From: Bacillota bacterium
Lineage (GTDB): Bacteria; Bacillota; Clostridia; Tissierellales; Peptoniphilaceae
Length of the DNA: 64,000 nucleotides
Reading direction: 5' to 3'
Assembly: GCA_023442775.1 (NCBI GenBank)
Contig: JAEZXH010000021.1
Location: 113,055 to 177,054, forward strand
Each line of letters begins with the position of its first letter. Position 1 is the stretch's first letter. Below, one piece after another: positions 24,146-31,485 of the stretch. The notes under the pieces were generated by a model, which was given only the letters and a program-made list of their open reading frames with translations, made no database searches and was not told the origin of the DNA. A program made the position numbers and the translations under genes.

Positions 24146-25137
24146 TTGTCTTAGGCATCGAATCTTCCTGTGACGAGACCGCCGTCGCCTTGGTGGAGGA
24201 CGGACGCAAGGTCTTGGGGCAGGTGATTCGCTCCCAGATTGACACCCATAAAATCTACGGAGGCGTCGTACCAGAGATTGCCTCTCGTCAACACCTCGAG
24301 GCGATTCACCCCATCTTGGACGCCCTCTTTGAAGAGACGGGTATGAGTCTTGACGATGTGGACCTCATTGCGGCGACTCGTGGGCCGGGACTCGTGGGAG
24401 CTCTCCTCGTGGGCCTCTCCTCGGCTCGGGCCCTCGCCCTTGCGAAGAACATCCCCTTCGTCGGGGTGAACCACATGGAGGGACACATCGCCGCCAACGC
24501 CCTTTCCCATCCCGACCTGGAGCCTCCCTTTGTGGCCCTCGTCGTCTCCGGGGGGCACACCTATCTCTTAGACGTCACCGACTGGACGGAGATGAACCTC
24601 TACGGGCGCACCGTCGACGATGCCTGTGGAGAGGCCTATGACAAGATTGCCCGGGCCATTGGCCTCGGCTATCCCGGCGGCCCCGTGGTGGATCGCCTCG
24701 CCGCCGAGGGAGAAGACGTCTTTCACTTTCCCCGGGTTCGCCTGGAAAAGGACGGCTATGACTTCTCCTTCTCCGGACTAAAGACGGCGGTGATCAATCG
24801 CCTCCACCAGGCGGAGCAGAAGGGGGAAGAGCTGGATCCGAAGGATGTCTGCGCCTCCTTTCAGGCGGCGGTCACCGACGTCCTCATGGAGAAGACCATG
24901 GCCCTTCTCGAAGAGACGGGAAGGGACGCCCTCGTCGTCGCCGGGGGAGTCTCGGCAAATCGTGGACTGAGAGGGGCCCTCGAGGCGGCCTGTAAAGAGA
25001 GGGGCATCTCTCTCTATGTCCCAGATTTTCAGTATTGCACCGACAATGCGGCGATGATTGCCGCGGCGGGGTACTTCGATTTTACAAGCGGCACCTACGA
25101 CACCACGGGCCACGTGGACCCAAATCTCGGCCTCTAA
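24142..25137 (+). CDS. tsaD: tRNA t6A transferase TsaD
   Basis: 331 residues. Start VLGIESSCDETAVALVEDGR, metal-binding NHMEGH (His111 and His115), VVSGGHTYLL, DDACGEAYDKIAR, and VAGGVSANRGLR. Transfers the threonylcarbamoyl group to A37 of ANN-decoding tRNAs together with TsaB and TsaE. Last gene of the operon; no clear hairpin follows before the DnaA-box region. Confidence 0.96.
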   Translation: MIVLGIESSCDETAVALVEDGRKVLGQVIRSQIDTHKIYGGVVPEIASRQHLEAIHPILDALFEETGMSLDDVDLIAATRGPGLVGALLVGLSSARALALAKNIPFVGVNHMEGHIAANALSHPDLEPPFVALVVSGGHTYLLDVTDWTEMNLYGRTVDDACGEAYDKIARAIGLGYPGGPVVDRLAAEGEDVFHFPRVRLEKDGYDFSFSGLKTAVINRLHQAEQKGEELDPKDVCASFQAAVTDVLMEKTMALLEETGRDALVVAGGVSANRGLRGALEAACKERGISLYVPDFQYCTDNAAMIAAAGYFDFTSGTYDTTGHVDPNLGL

Positions 25138-25172
25138 TCCCAAGGATATCCAAAGGCCCGGGACAAAAAATC

Positions 25173-25244
25173 TGTGGATACTGTGGATAAGTCTGGGGAA
25201 AAGTGGAAAAATCGGGGCTCGTTCTGGGGATAAGTCGTGGAAAA
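25173..25244 (-). other. Cluster of six DnaA-box-like 9-mers
   Basis: Read on the minus strand: TTTTCCACG (25244-25236), TTATCCCCA (25233-25225), TTTTCCACT (25210-25202), TTTTCCCCA (25202-25194), TTATCCACA (25190-25182, perfect consensus) and GTATCCACA (25181-25173). All point the same way and two pairs are directly adjacent. This lies in the 200-base gene-free gap between tsaD and the tRNA-Gly gene. DnaA binding is inferred from the motif; the site could be an origin, a DnaA-titration site or a regulatory site. Confidence 0.6.
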
Positions 25245-25287
25245 GTTGTGACTTGTCCCCAGAGAGGGCTTTTTCTCAAAAAACCTC

Positions 25288-25316
25288 TTCTCAAATCGAA
25301 GGCCCTTGGGTATAAT
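25288..25316 (+). promoter_or_regulatory. Promoter of tRNA-Gly
   Basis: TTCTCA at 25288-25293, 17-base spacer, TATAAT at 25311-25316, 24 bases before the mature tRNA 5' end. Confidence 0.6.
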
Positions 25317-25339
25317 AAAAGGGTACCTGTTGATATTTT

Positions 25340-25413
25340 GCGGATGTAGTTCAATGGTAGAATGCAAGCTTCCCAAGCTTGATACGCGAGTTCGATTCTC
25401 GTCATCCGCTCCA
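25340..25413 (+). tRNA. tRNA-Gly (anticodon CCC)
   Basis: Cloverleaf fits: acceptor GCGGATG/CATCCGC with T discriminator, D-loop with TTCAATGGTAGAA, anticodon stem CAAGC/GCTTG around loop TTCCCAA (anticodon CCC), T-arm with GTTCGATTC. CCA is encoded (25411-25413). Decodes GGG. Own promoter and terminator. Confidence 0.93.
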
Positions 25414-25416
25414 TCC

Positions 25417-25438
25417 GGCCTCGCAAGAGGCCTTTTTT
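25417..25438 (+). terminator. Terminator of tRNA-Gly
   Basis: Stem GGCCTC/GAGGCC (25417-25432) with a GCAA tetraloop followed by six T. Confidence 0.9.
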
Positions 25439-25468
25439 CATACCTTAGAGCCCGAGAAAGGAGTAACT

Positions 25469-27061
25469 ATGAGAAGACTCTACACCCATGGAAAGATCTA
25501 TCGTGGACAGTCGCGTTTTGCTTCGGAGATGCTCGTGGAAGACGGCCGCATCGTCGCCGTCGGGGAGAGTCTTCCCACAGAGGGAGCCGAGGTGGTAGAC
25601 CTCGAGGGACACACCGTCCTTCCCGGCCTCAACGACTCCCACCTTCACCTCCAGATGTTCGGCGCCTCCTTGGAGACGGTGAACCTCACCGGGGCAAAGA
25701 GCATTGAGGACGTCATCGCCATCACGAAGGACTTCATCGCCAAGAGAAACCTGGGACCAGGTGCGGTGGTGCGAGGCCAGGGGTGGAATCAGGACAATTT
25801 CACCTCGGGAGAGGTGCGCCTGTTAGAGGCGAAGGACCTGGATCGCATCTCCACTGAGATTCCCATTCTCCTCGAACGGGTCTGTGTCCACATCACCGCC
25901 TTGAACACCAAGGCCATGGGTCTCATTGAAAATCTCGAGGAGAGAGAGGTTCCCGGGGGAGAGATTCGCCGCGACGACGAGGGACGCCTGAGCGGCATCT
26001 TTACGGAAAACGCCTGTGCCCTGGCGCGAAGCATCCTCCCCGAGGCGAAGAAGGAGGACATCCGTCGCCAGATTGACGCCGCCATCGACTACTGCCTCTC
26101 CGTGGGGATTACCTCGGTCCAATCCTGTGACGTTATGGGCCCCGATTATCCCCTCATCACTGAGGTCCTCGACGAGATTTACGCCGAGAATCCTCGCCTT
26201 CGCTACGATCCCCAGTTCAACTTCCAAAACCTCGAGGGCGTCAAGGACTACGTGAAGAACTACTACCGTCGCGAGGTCTATGACGACGAGATGTACACGA
26301 GGGGCTCCTGGAAGCTCTTCAAGGACGGCTCCCTCGGCGCAAGAACGGCCCTCATGAGAAAGCCCTACGCCGACGATTCCTCCACTACGGGAGTCAGCGC
26401 CCTCTCCCAAGAGACCCTCGAAGAGATGGTGCGCTATGCCGAGGGCGAGGGGCTTCGCATCACCACCCACGCCATCGGCGACGGCGCAGTCCAGAGCCTC
26501 ATCGATGCCTATGCCCTTGCAGAAGAGGGCAATCCCCTGCGCCACGGCATCGTCCACAACCAAATCACCACCCGGGAGCAAATTGAAGAAGAGGCGAGAC
26601 GAAAGATCACCATCCACTATCAGCCCATCTTCTTGGACTACGATCTGCGCATCGTCACCGATCGGGTGGGGCTGGAGCTGGCAAAGACCTCCTACGCCTT
26701 TAAGAGCCTCATCGACCTAGATGCCGACCTCGTTTCCTTCGGCACCGACGCTCCCGTGGAGAACCCCAATCCCTTCCCCTGCATCCAATGCGCCATCACC
26801 CGTCAGACCCTCTCCGGCTACCCCGAGGGAGGATTCGCCCCCGAGGAGCGGGTGAGTGTGGAAGAGGCCATCGACGCCTACACCTACGGCAGCGCCTACG
26901 CCCAGGGCAAGGAAACCATCAAGGGGCGTCTCGAGGAAGGCTATCTTGCCGATTTCATCGTTCTCGACCGGGACATCTTCACCATCGCCCCGGAAGAGGT
27001 GAAAGAGGTGAAGGTCCTTCAGAGTGTCGTCGGCGGAGAGATTGTCTATACGAGGGCCTGA
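25469..27061 (+). CDS. Metal-dependent amidohydrolase, YtcJ-like
   Basis: 530 residues, usual for the amidohydrolase_3/YtcJ family. First metal motif PGLNDSHLHLQMFG, then GQGWNQDNF, a central LFKDGSLGARTALM, THAIGDGAVQSL, HNQITTREQIE, and late SFGTDAPVENPNPF. Such enzymes hydrolyse N-acyl or cyclic amide bonds in the cytosol; the substrate is unknown. Start ATG has GAAAGGAG; the longer open frame runs through the tRNA and is not used. The MarR gene follows after six bases. Confidence 0.9.
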   Translation: MRRLYTHGKIYRGQSRFASEMLVEDGRIVAVGESLPTEGAEVVDLEGHTVLPGLNDSHLHLQMFGASLETVNLTGAKSIEDVIAITKDFIAKRNLGPGAVVRGQGWNQDNFTSGEVRLLEAKDLDRISTEIPILLERVCVHITALNTKAMGLIENLEEREVPGGEIRRDDEGRLSGIFTENACALARSILPEAKKEDIRRQIDAAIDYCLSVGITSVQSCDVMGPDYPLITEVLDEIYAENPRLRYDPQFNFQNLEGVKDYVKNYYRREVYDDEMYTRGSWKLFKDGSLGARTALMRKPYADDSSTTGVSALSQETLEEMVRYAEGEGLRITTHAIGDGAVQSLIDAYALAEEGNPLRHGIVHNQITTREQIEEEARRKITIHYQPIFLDYDLRIVTDRVGLELAKTSYAFKSLIDLDADLVSFGTDAPVENPNPFPCIQCAITRQTLSGYPEGGFAPEERVSVEEAIDAYTYGSAYAQGKETIKGRLEEGYLADFIVLDRDIFTIAPEEVKEVKVLQSVVGGEIVYTRA

Positions 27062-27067
27062 GAACAG

Positions 27068-27592
27068 GTGAGTACGAGCGAAAAACGCCCCTCGAAACCG
27101 TGTCACTGTCCTCCCACCTGCACCTGTGGTTGCCAAGAGAGAATCTTTGAAGACGCCTCCTTTTGCATCGGGCACACCATCGCCGAGGCCAAACACCGCA
27201 TCGACCGCCGCCATCACGCCATCTTGAAGCGGCGAAAGATCCTGGCCTTTAACGAGGCGCAGGGGCGCATCCTCTGCGTCTTGTGGCACCGAGACGGCCT
27301 CTCCATGAGCCAAATCTGTGATGGCACTGGCCTTGCGATGACCACCCTCTCGACGATGGTGCGGCGCATGGAGGAGCGAGGACTCCTGCGCCGGGTGGTG
27401 GACCCGAAGGATCGGCGGATGAGCCGGGTCTTTCTCGAGGAGAGGGCCAGGCGCTTCGAGCCCATCTACCGAGAGGTCACCGAGGAGATCTCGGGGAAGT
27501 TTTTCGAGGACTTCTCCGAGGAGGAGCGCAAGATCTTCGAGGCACTCCTAAAGCGGGGAATCCAAAACCTCCGAAGAGACGAGGAGCATTAA
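27068..27592 (+). CDS. MarR-family regulator with N-terminal cysteine cluster
   Basis: 174 residues. Winged helix-turn-helix from about 65 to 130: LSMSQICDGTGLAMTTLSTMVRR, then RRVVDPKDRRMSRVFL (wing). Before it lies an unusual segment with Cys12, 14, 18, 20, 22 and 33 (PCHCPPTCTCGC), suited to bind a metal or an Fe-S cluster, as in some redox- or metal-sensing regulators. Start is GTG, with only a weak AGG upstream; no later start fits. A palindrome before the DAACS transporter gene at 28001 is a candidate target. Confidence 0.83.
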   Translation: MSTSEKRPSKPCHCPPTCTCGCQERIFEDASFCIGHTIAEAKHRIDRRHHAILKRRKILAFNEAQGRILCVLWHRDGLSMSQICDGTGLAMTTLSTMVRRMEERGLLRRVVDPKDRRMSRVFLEERARRFEPIYREVTEEISGKFFEDFSEEERKIFEALLKRGIQNLRRDEEH

Positions 27593-27646
27593 ACTCTTTC
27601 CTTTCGGGTATAAGGGAAGAAAGCGTGGAACAGAAAGGAGACTCTC

Positions 27647-27910
27647 ATGAAAGAGACCTCGTGGAAAGTCTTTGTTCTCGAGTTGATCATCGCCGCCTTG
27701 GTCTTTGCCCTAGGCGCAGCGGTGCCCCAATGGGTGGGATTAAAACTTGTGGTTCTCGTCAGTTTTGTGCTCCTGCCCATCTTGGCCATTGGAGGGGCTG
27801 TGGTGGCCTTTCGAGGGAAACACTACCTGCCCTTCTTTTTGAATCTTGCGATGATTCCAAGCCCTCTCTATCTCCTCGGGCTTGCGAGTATCCTCGCCGC
27901 CTCCCACTGA
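27647..27910 (+). CDS. Small membrane protein of unknown function
   Basis: 87 residues almost entirely hydrophobic, three predicted membrane helices (about 8-25, 31-52, 58-84). No family recognised. AAAGGAG precedes the ATG and a strong terminator follows its stop. Sits between the MarR regulator and the DAACS transporter. Confidence 0.65.
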   Translation: MKETSWKVFVLELIIAALVFALGAAVPQWVGLKLVVLVSFVLLPILAIGGAVVAFRGKHYLPFFLNLAMIPSPLYLLGLASILAASH

Positions 27911-27923
27911 GGGAGGCGTTTTT
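27898..27923 (+). terminator. Terminator after the small membrane protein gene
   Basis: Stem CGCCTCCC/GGGAGGCG (27898-27918), loop ACTGA, then five T; the stem includes the stop codon area. Confidence 0.88.
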
Positions 27924-27938
27924 CATTCTATGAAAATG

Positions 27939-27984
27939 TTTCTCTAGGGAAAGAATTGTGCTATACTAAAATGAACGATTCATT
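27939..27984 (+). promoter_or_regulatory. Promoter and palindromic operator of the DAACS transporter gene
   Basis: TTTCTC at 27939-27944, 17-base spacer, extended -10 TGCTATACT (TATACT 27962-27967). Right after it, at 27970-27984, is a perfect inverted repeat AATGAA-CGA-TTCATT covering the expected transcription start, suited to a repressor such as a MarR protein. Confidence 0.6.
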
Positions 27985-28000
27985 CAAGAAAGGAGAGACT

Positions 28001-29224
28001 ATGAGCACACCACAGAAAAAAGTTCATCTTGGACTCATTCCACGCCTCATTATCGCCATTGTGCTGGGGATTCTCTGCGGAACATATCTGCCAGATTCCA
28101 TCACGCGCATTGCCATTACCTTCTCAAAATTCTTCGGACAATTCCTGTCCTTCGTCATCCCCCTGATGATCGTCGCCTTCGTTACCAAGGGCATTGCAGA
28201 CCTTGGAGAGGGTGCGGGAAAACTCTTGGGAGTCACCGCTGGAACGAGCTACATATCCACCCTCATCGGCGGGAGTTTGGCCTACTTCATGGCGAGTAAC
28301 ATCTTCCCGAGTTTCATCTCGGAAAACCTCGTCAAGAGCCTCACCGAAGGTCCCGAGGAACTCGCCCCCTATTTCTCCATCGACTTAAAACCCTTCTTCG
28401 ACGTGACCAGCGCCATCGTCTTTGCCTTCATGTTTGGGATTACCGTCTCTTGGCTGCGTCGTCAAGGTCGTGGGGAGACGACCTACAACCTCCTCACCGA
28501 CTTTAACGACATCATCGCGAAGATCCTCGGAAGCGCCATCGTCCCCGTCCTTCCCTTCTACATCTTCGGAAACTTCGCCTCCATGGCCCAAACCGGGTCC
28601 GTCATGGGAGTCATGAACATCTTCTGGAAGATCTTCCTCTGCATCATTTGCCTGCACATCATCTACGTGAGCATCATGTTCATCGTCGCCGGGGCCTACA
28701 CCGGGAAGAATCCCTTCCAACTCATCAAGAACCAGGTCCGCGGGTATCTCACCGCCGTCGGGACCCAGTCCTCGGCTGCGACGATTCCCGTCAACTTGGA
28801 GTGCGCGAAGAAAAACGGGGTCTCGAAGCAGATTCGCGAGTTCGTCATTCCCCTCTGCGCCACGGTCCACATGCCCGGGTCCATGATTACCTTGACCTCT
28901 TGCGTGTTCACCATCTTGGCCATCTACGGCCTGCCCCATAGCTACGGCCTCTTGATCCGCTTTATCGCCATCTTGGGGATTGCCATGGTCGCCGCACCTG
29001 GAGCCCCTGGCGGAGCCGTCATGAGTGCCCTTCCCTTCGTCCCCATGGTGGGGATGGCCACCGACAGTCCCATGGCGAGCCTTCTCATCACCCTCTATCT
29101 CACCCAAGATAGTTTCGGGACCGCCGCCAACATCTCTGGGGACAACGCCATTGCCGTCGCCGTGGACAAGTTCTATCATAAGAACATCTTGAAAAAGCCC
29201 TACACGGGAACCACCATCGACTGA
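28001..29224 (+). CDS. Dicarboxylate/amino acid:cation symporter (DAACS), divergent clade
   Basis: 407 residues with the DAACS layout of eight helices and two re-entrant hairpins. The first serine-rich hairpin reads GTQSSAATIPVNLECAKKNG. The TM7 motif NMDGT, which binds Na+ in GltPh-like carriers, is replaced by HMPGS (CATVHMPGSMITLTS). Substrate and coupling ion may therefore differ. Start ATG 28001 has AGAAAGGAGAG; the longer frame upstream covers the promoter. Possibly controlled by the palindrome just upstream. Confidence 0.85.
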   Translation: MSTPQKKVHLGLIPRLIIAIVLGILCGTYLPDSITRIAITFSKFFGQFLSFVIPLMIVAFVTKGIADLGEGAGKLLGVTAGTSYISTLIGGSLAYFMASNIFPSFISENLVKSLTEGPEELAPYFSIDLKPFFDVTSAIVFAFMFGITVSWLRRQGRGETTYNLLTDFNDIIAKILGSAIVPVLPFYIFGNFASMAQTGSVMGVMNIFWKIFLCIICLHIIYVSIMFIVAGAYTGKNPFQLIKNQVRGYLTAVGTQSSAATIPVNLECAKKNGVSKQIREFVIPLCATVHMPGSMITLTSCVFTILAIYGLPHSYGLLIRFIAILGIAMVAAPGAPGGAVMSALPFVPMVGMATDSPMASLLITLYLTQDSFGTAANISGDNAIAVAVDKFYHKNILKKPYTGTTID

Positions 29225-29227
29225 GAG

Positions 29228-29247
29228 ACGCCCTTCGGGGCGTTTTC
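29228..29247 (+). terminator. Terminator of the DAACS gene
   Basis: Stem ACGCCC/GGGCGT with TTCG loop (29228-29243), then four T. Confidence 0.75.
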
Positions 29248-29269
29248 GCCTATCTTGGAAAGGAAGAGT

Positions 29270-29773
29270 ATGAAGATTCGCCCCGCCCGGAGAGAGGACG
29301 CATCGAGCTGTGTCGCCATCTATGCTCCCTATGTCCAAGAAAGTGCCGTCACCTTTGAACTCCAGGTCCCAAGAGAGGAGGACATGGCCGTAAGACTTAC
29401 CCACGCCAAGGCCGCCTTTGTCGCCGAAGAGGAGGATCGCCTTCTCGGCTACGTCTACGCCCATCCCTTTATCGCCCGTGCCGGCGCCCGGCACACCGCA
29501 GAGTTGAGCCTCTACCTTCGCGAGGACGTGGCGCGACGGGGAATCGGAAGAGAACTCCTCGTCGCCTTAGAGGAGGCCCTTCGGGAGCGGGCAATCTCCA
29601 TTCTCTATGCAAAAGTCGTCGTCCCTCAAAAAGAGGAGGACGAGACCATCTCCCTTCGCAGCTACCATTTCCACCGCGCCCAGGGTTTTCAAGAGGTGGG
29701 CCGCGCCCACGGCTGCGGGAGAAAATTTGGCCGCACCTACGACATGGTGTGGATGGAAAAAGTCTTGGCATAA
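29270..29773 (+). CDS. GNAT acetyltransferase, phosphinothricin/methionine-sulfone type
   Basis: 167 residues. MKIRPARREDASSCVAIYAPYV, SAVTFELQVP (typical of Pat/MnaT), GYVYAHPFIARAGARHTAELSLYLREDVARRGIG covering the acetyl-CoA loop, and FHRAQGFQEVGRAHGCGRKFGRTYDMVWMEK at the end. These detoxify glutamine-analogue toxins such as phosphinothricin or methionine derivatives. Start at ATG 29270 after GGAAAGGAAG; an in-frame TTG 15 bases earlier is less likely. Confidence 0.88.
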   Translation: MKIRPARREDASSCVAIYAPYVQESAVTFELQVPREEDMAVRLTHAKAAFVAEEEDRLLGYVYAHPFIARAGARHTAELSLYLREDVARRGIGRELLVALEEALRERAISILYAKVVVPQKEEDETISLRSYHFHRAQGFQEVGRAHGCGRKFGRTYDMVWMEKVLA

Positions 29774-29801
29774 AAAAGTCACCCACGAGGGTGACTCTTT
29801 T
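29772..29801. terminator. Bidirectional terminator between the GNAT gene and the prpF operon
   Basis: Stem AGTCACCC/GGGTGACT (29777-29796), ACGA loop, A-run before and T-run after. It closes the long minus-strand operon ending at 29827. Confidence 0.85.
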
Positions 29802-29826
29802 TGTATGAGGTTGTCGTCGGTGACGA

Positions 29827-30981
29827 TTAAAGGGCGGCGGTGCGCACGTAGACGTGACCTTGCATGATCATGCGCGCCGTGCGGTAGACGCCGATGCGAG
29901 AGATGGTGACTTCTCCGCCTTCCACCTTCGCTTCGGTCTCCACGGGGATAGTGCCCGTGGGGTGGCCAATGCGAAGGACGAGCTCTTCCTTGGCCTTCTC
30001 CGAGAGGAGATTGTAGACGATGGTGCCGGGGATGCGGGCGCAGGCTCCGGTGCAGACCGTGCCGGTGATGGGGTAGGCCTTGTGCATGTGGAGCATAAAG
30101 AGGAGACGACTTACCACATCTACGTCCTTCTCATCCACGTGGGCGCCGTTGTAGCAATCATGTGTCGTGGGGGCGCTGACGATGGCGAAGAAGGGCTGGT
30201 AAGGGGTGACGGTTTTCGCCTCTTCCCAGTGGGAGACGAGGGAAATCTTCTCACAGCACTTGCCGCGAATCTCTTCGATAATGGCGTTTAAGGCGTCGTT
30301 GGCGTCGATCTCCTGGGGGGTTTCCGTCCCGGTCATGCCGAGGTCTTCGGCGCGGATGAAGACCACCACGTTTCCCGCGTCGACGATGGAGACTTCGTAG
30401 GTCTTGCCTTGAGCCTCGATGGTGTCGATGGGGTTTCCCGTGGGGAGGAGTTTTCCCGTGATACCGCCGACGACGTCGGACCAGTCGAGGGTAATCTTCG
30501 CCCCGGGGGAGGGGACGCCGTCGATGGTATAGTCTCCCTCCACCTTGGCGTGGCCGTCTTGGACGGGGATTTCCGCAGTGAGGATGCGGTTTGTGTTCGT
30601 CATGCGAATGCGCACCGTGGTCACCGGTTCCACGGCTTTCACAAGGCCTTGGTCGATGGCAAAGCCTCCCACGGCGGAGGAGATGTTTCCGCAGTTTCCG
30701 CCGTAGTCGATGAAGGCCTCTTCCATACTCACCTGGCCGAAGGTGTAGTCCACGTCGGCGTCGGGGGAGTCACTGGCTCCCACGATGGCGAGTTTTGAGG
30801 TGAGGACATCGGCGCCGCCGAGGCCGTCGATTTGACGGACGTCGGGGCTTCCGAAGATTTGAAGGATGATCTTGTCTCGTAGAGCCTGGTCCTTGGGCAG
30901 GTCATTTTCCAGGAGAAAGATTCCCTTACTCGTTCCCCCTCGGACGATGGCGCAGCGGATGGGCGTAAGTTCTCTGTGCAT
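29827..30981 (-). CDS. PrpF-family isomerase (methylitaconate/aconitate/oxalomesaconate isomerase type)
   Basis: 384 residues, normal for PrpF/DUF453. N-terminal IRCAIVRGGTSKGIFLLENDLP is diagnostic; DGLGGADVLTSKLAIVGAS, YGGNCGNISSAVGGFAID and TGTVCTGACARIPGTIVYNL follow. The fold is diaminopimelate-epimerase-like and the family moves double bonds in unsaturated di- or tricarboxylates (2-methylaconitate, 3-methylitaconate, oxalomesaconate, aconitate). Last gene of the operon, nine bases after leuD-like; a terminator follows. Here it probably makes the substrate of the neighbouring hydratase; the actual acid is not known. Confidence 0.9.
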   Translation of the reverse strand: MHRELTPIRCAIVRGGTSKGIFLLENDLPKDQALRDKIILQIFGSPDVRQIDGLGGADVLTSKLAIVGASDSPDADVDYTFGQVSMEEAFIDYGGNCGNISSAVGGFAIDQGLVKAVEPVTTVRIRMTNTNRILTAEIPVQDGHAKVEGDYTIDGVPSPGAKITLDWSDVVGGITGKLLPTGNPIDTIEAQGKTYEVSIVDAGNVVVFIRAEDLGMTGTETPQEIDANDALNAIIEEIRGKCCEKISLVSHWEEAKTVTPYQPFFAIVSAPTTHDCYNGAHVDEKDVDVVSRLLFMLHMHKAYPITGTVCTGACARIPGTIVYNLLSEKAKEELVLRIGHPTGTIPVETEAKVEGGEVTISRIGVYRTARMIMQGHVYVRTAAL

Positions 30982-30990
30982 GAGGACCTC

Positions 30991-31476
30991 CTAGTGTTGT
31001 TCGAGATAGCGGACAAGGCCTCCCGCCTGAATGAGGCGAAGGAGGTGTTCTGGCATGGGTGGGAAGGCGTACTCTTCGTTTCTGGTCTCGTTGATGATTT
31101 TCGCGCCTTCCAGGTCGATGCGAAGGGCGTCGTCTTCCTGGATGCGATCGGCGTCTTGACAGGTGAGGGCCAAGATTCCGAGGTTGATGCAGTTGCGGTA
31201 GAAGATGCGGGCGTAGGACTTGGCGATGATGACTCGAATCCCAAGGGCCTTTAAGGTCAAAGGAGCCGTCTCTCGGGAGGAGCCGGAGCCCAGGTTATTC
31301 TCCGCGACGAAGATGTCGCCGGGCTTGACCTTTTTCGCGAAGTCGGCATCGATGGGGCTCATGGCGTACTTCGCCGCATCTTCAATGGACAGCTCCATGT
31401 AGGCCGGGGGAGAGATGATGTCGGTGTTGATGTTGTCGCCATATTTGCGGGCATGGCCCGTGAGTTGTTGTGTCAT
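30991..31476 (-). CDS. LeuD-type small subunit of an aconitase-family hydratase
   Basis: 161 residues, swivel domain. GHARKYGDNINTDIISP start, AENNLGSGSSRETAPLTLKA, and AKSYARIFYRNCINLGIL are typical of isopropylmalate isomerase, homoaconitase and dimethylmaleate hydratase (DmdB) small subunits. No leuA or leuB gene is near, so leucine synthesis is not supported by context; location beside prpF and a CoA-dependent lyase suggests catabolism of an unsaturated dicarboxylate. Pairs with the large subunit nine bases upstream. Confidence 0.9.
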   Translation of the reverse strand: MTQQLTGHARKYGDNINTDIISPPAYMELSIEDAAKYAMSPIDADFAKKVKPGDIFVAENNLGSGSSRETAPLTLKALGIRVIIAKSYARIFYRNCINLGILALTCQDADRIQEDDALRIDLEGAKIINETRNEEYAFPPMPEHLLRLIQAGGLVRYLEQH

Positions 31477-31485
31477 GGGACCTCC

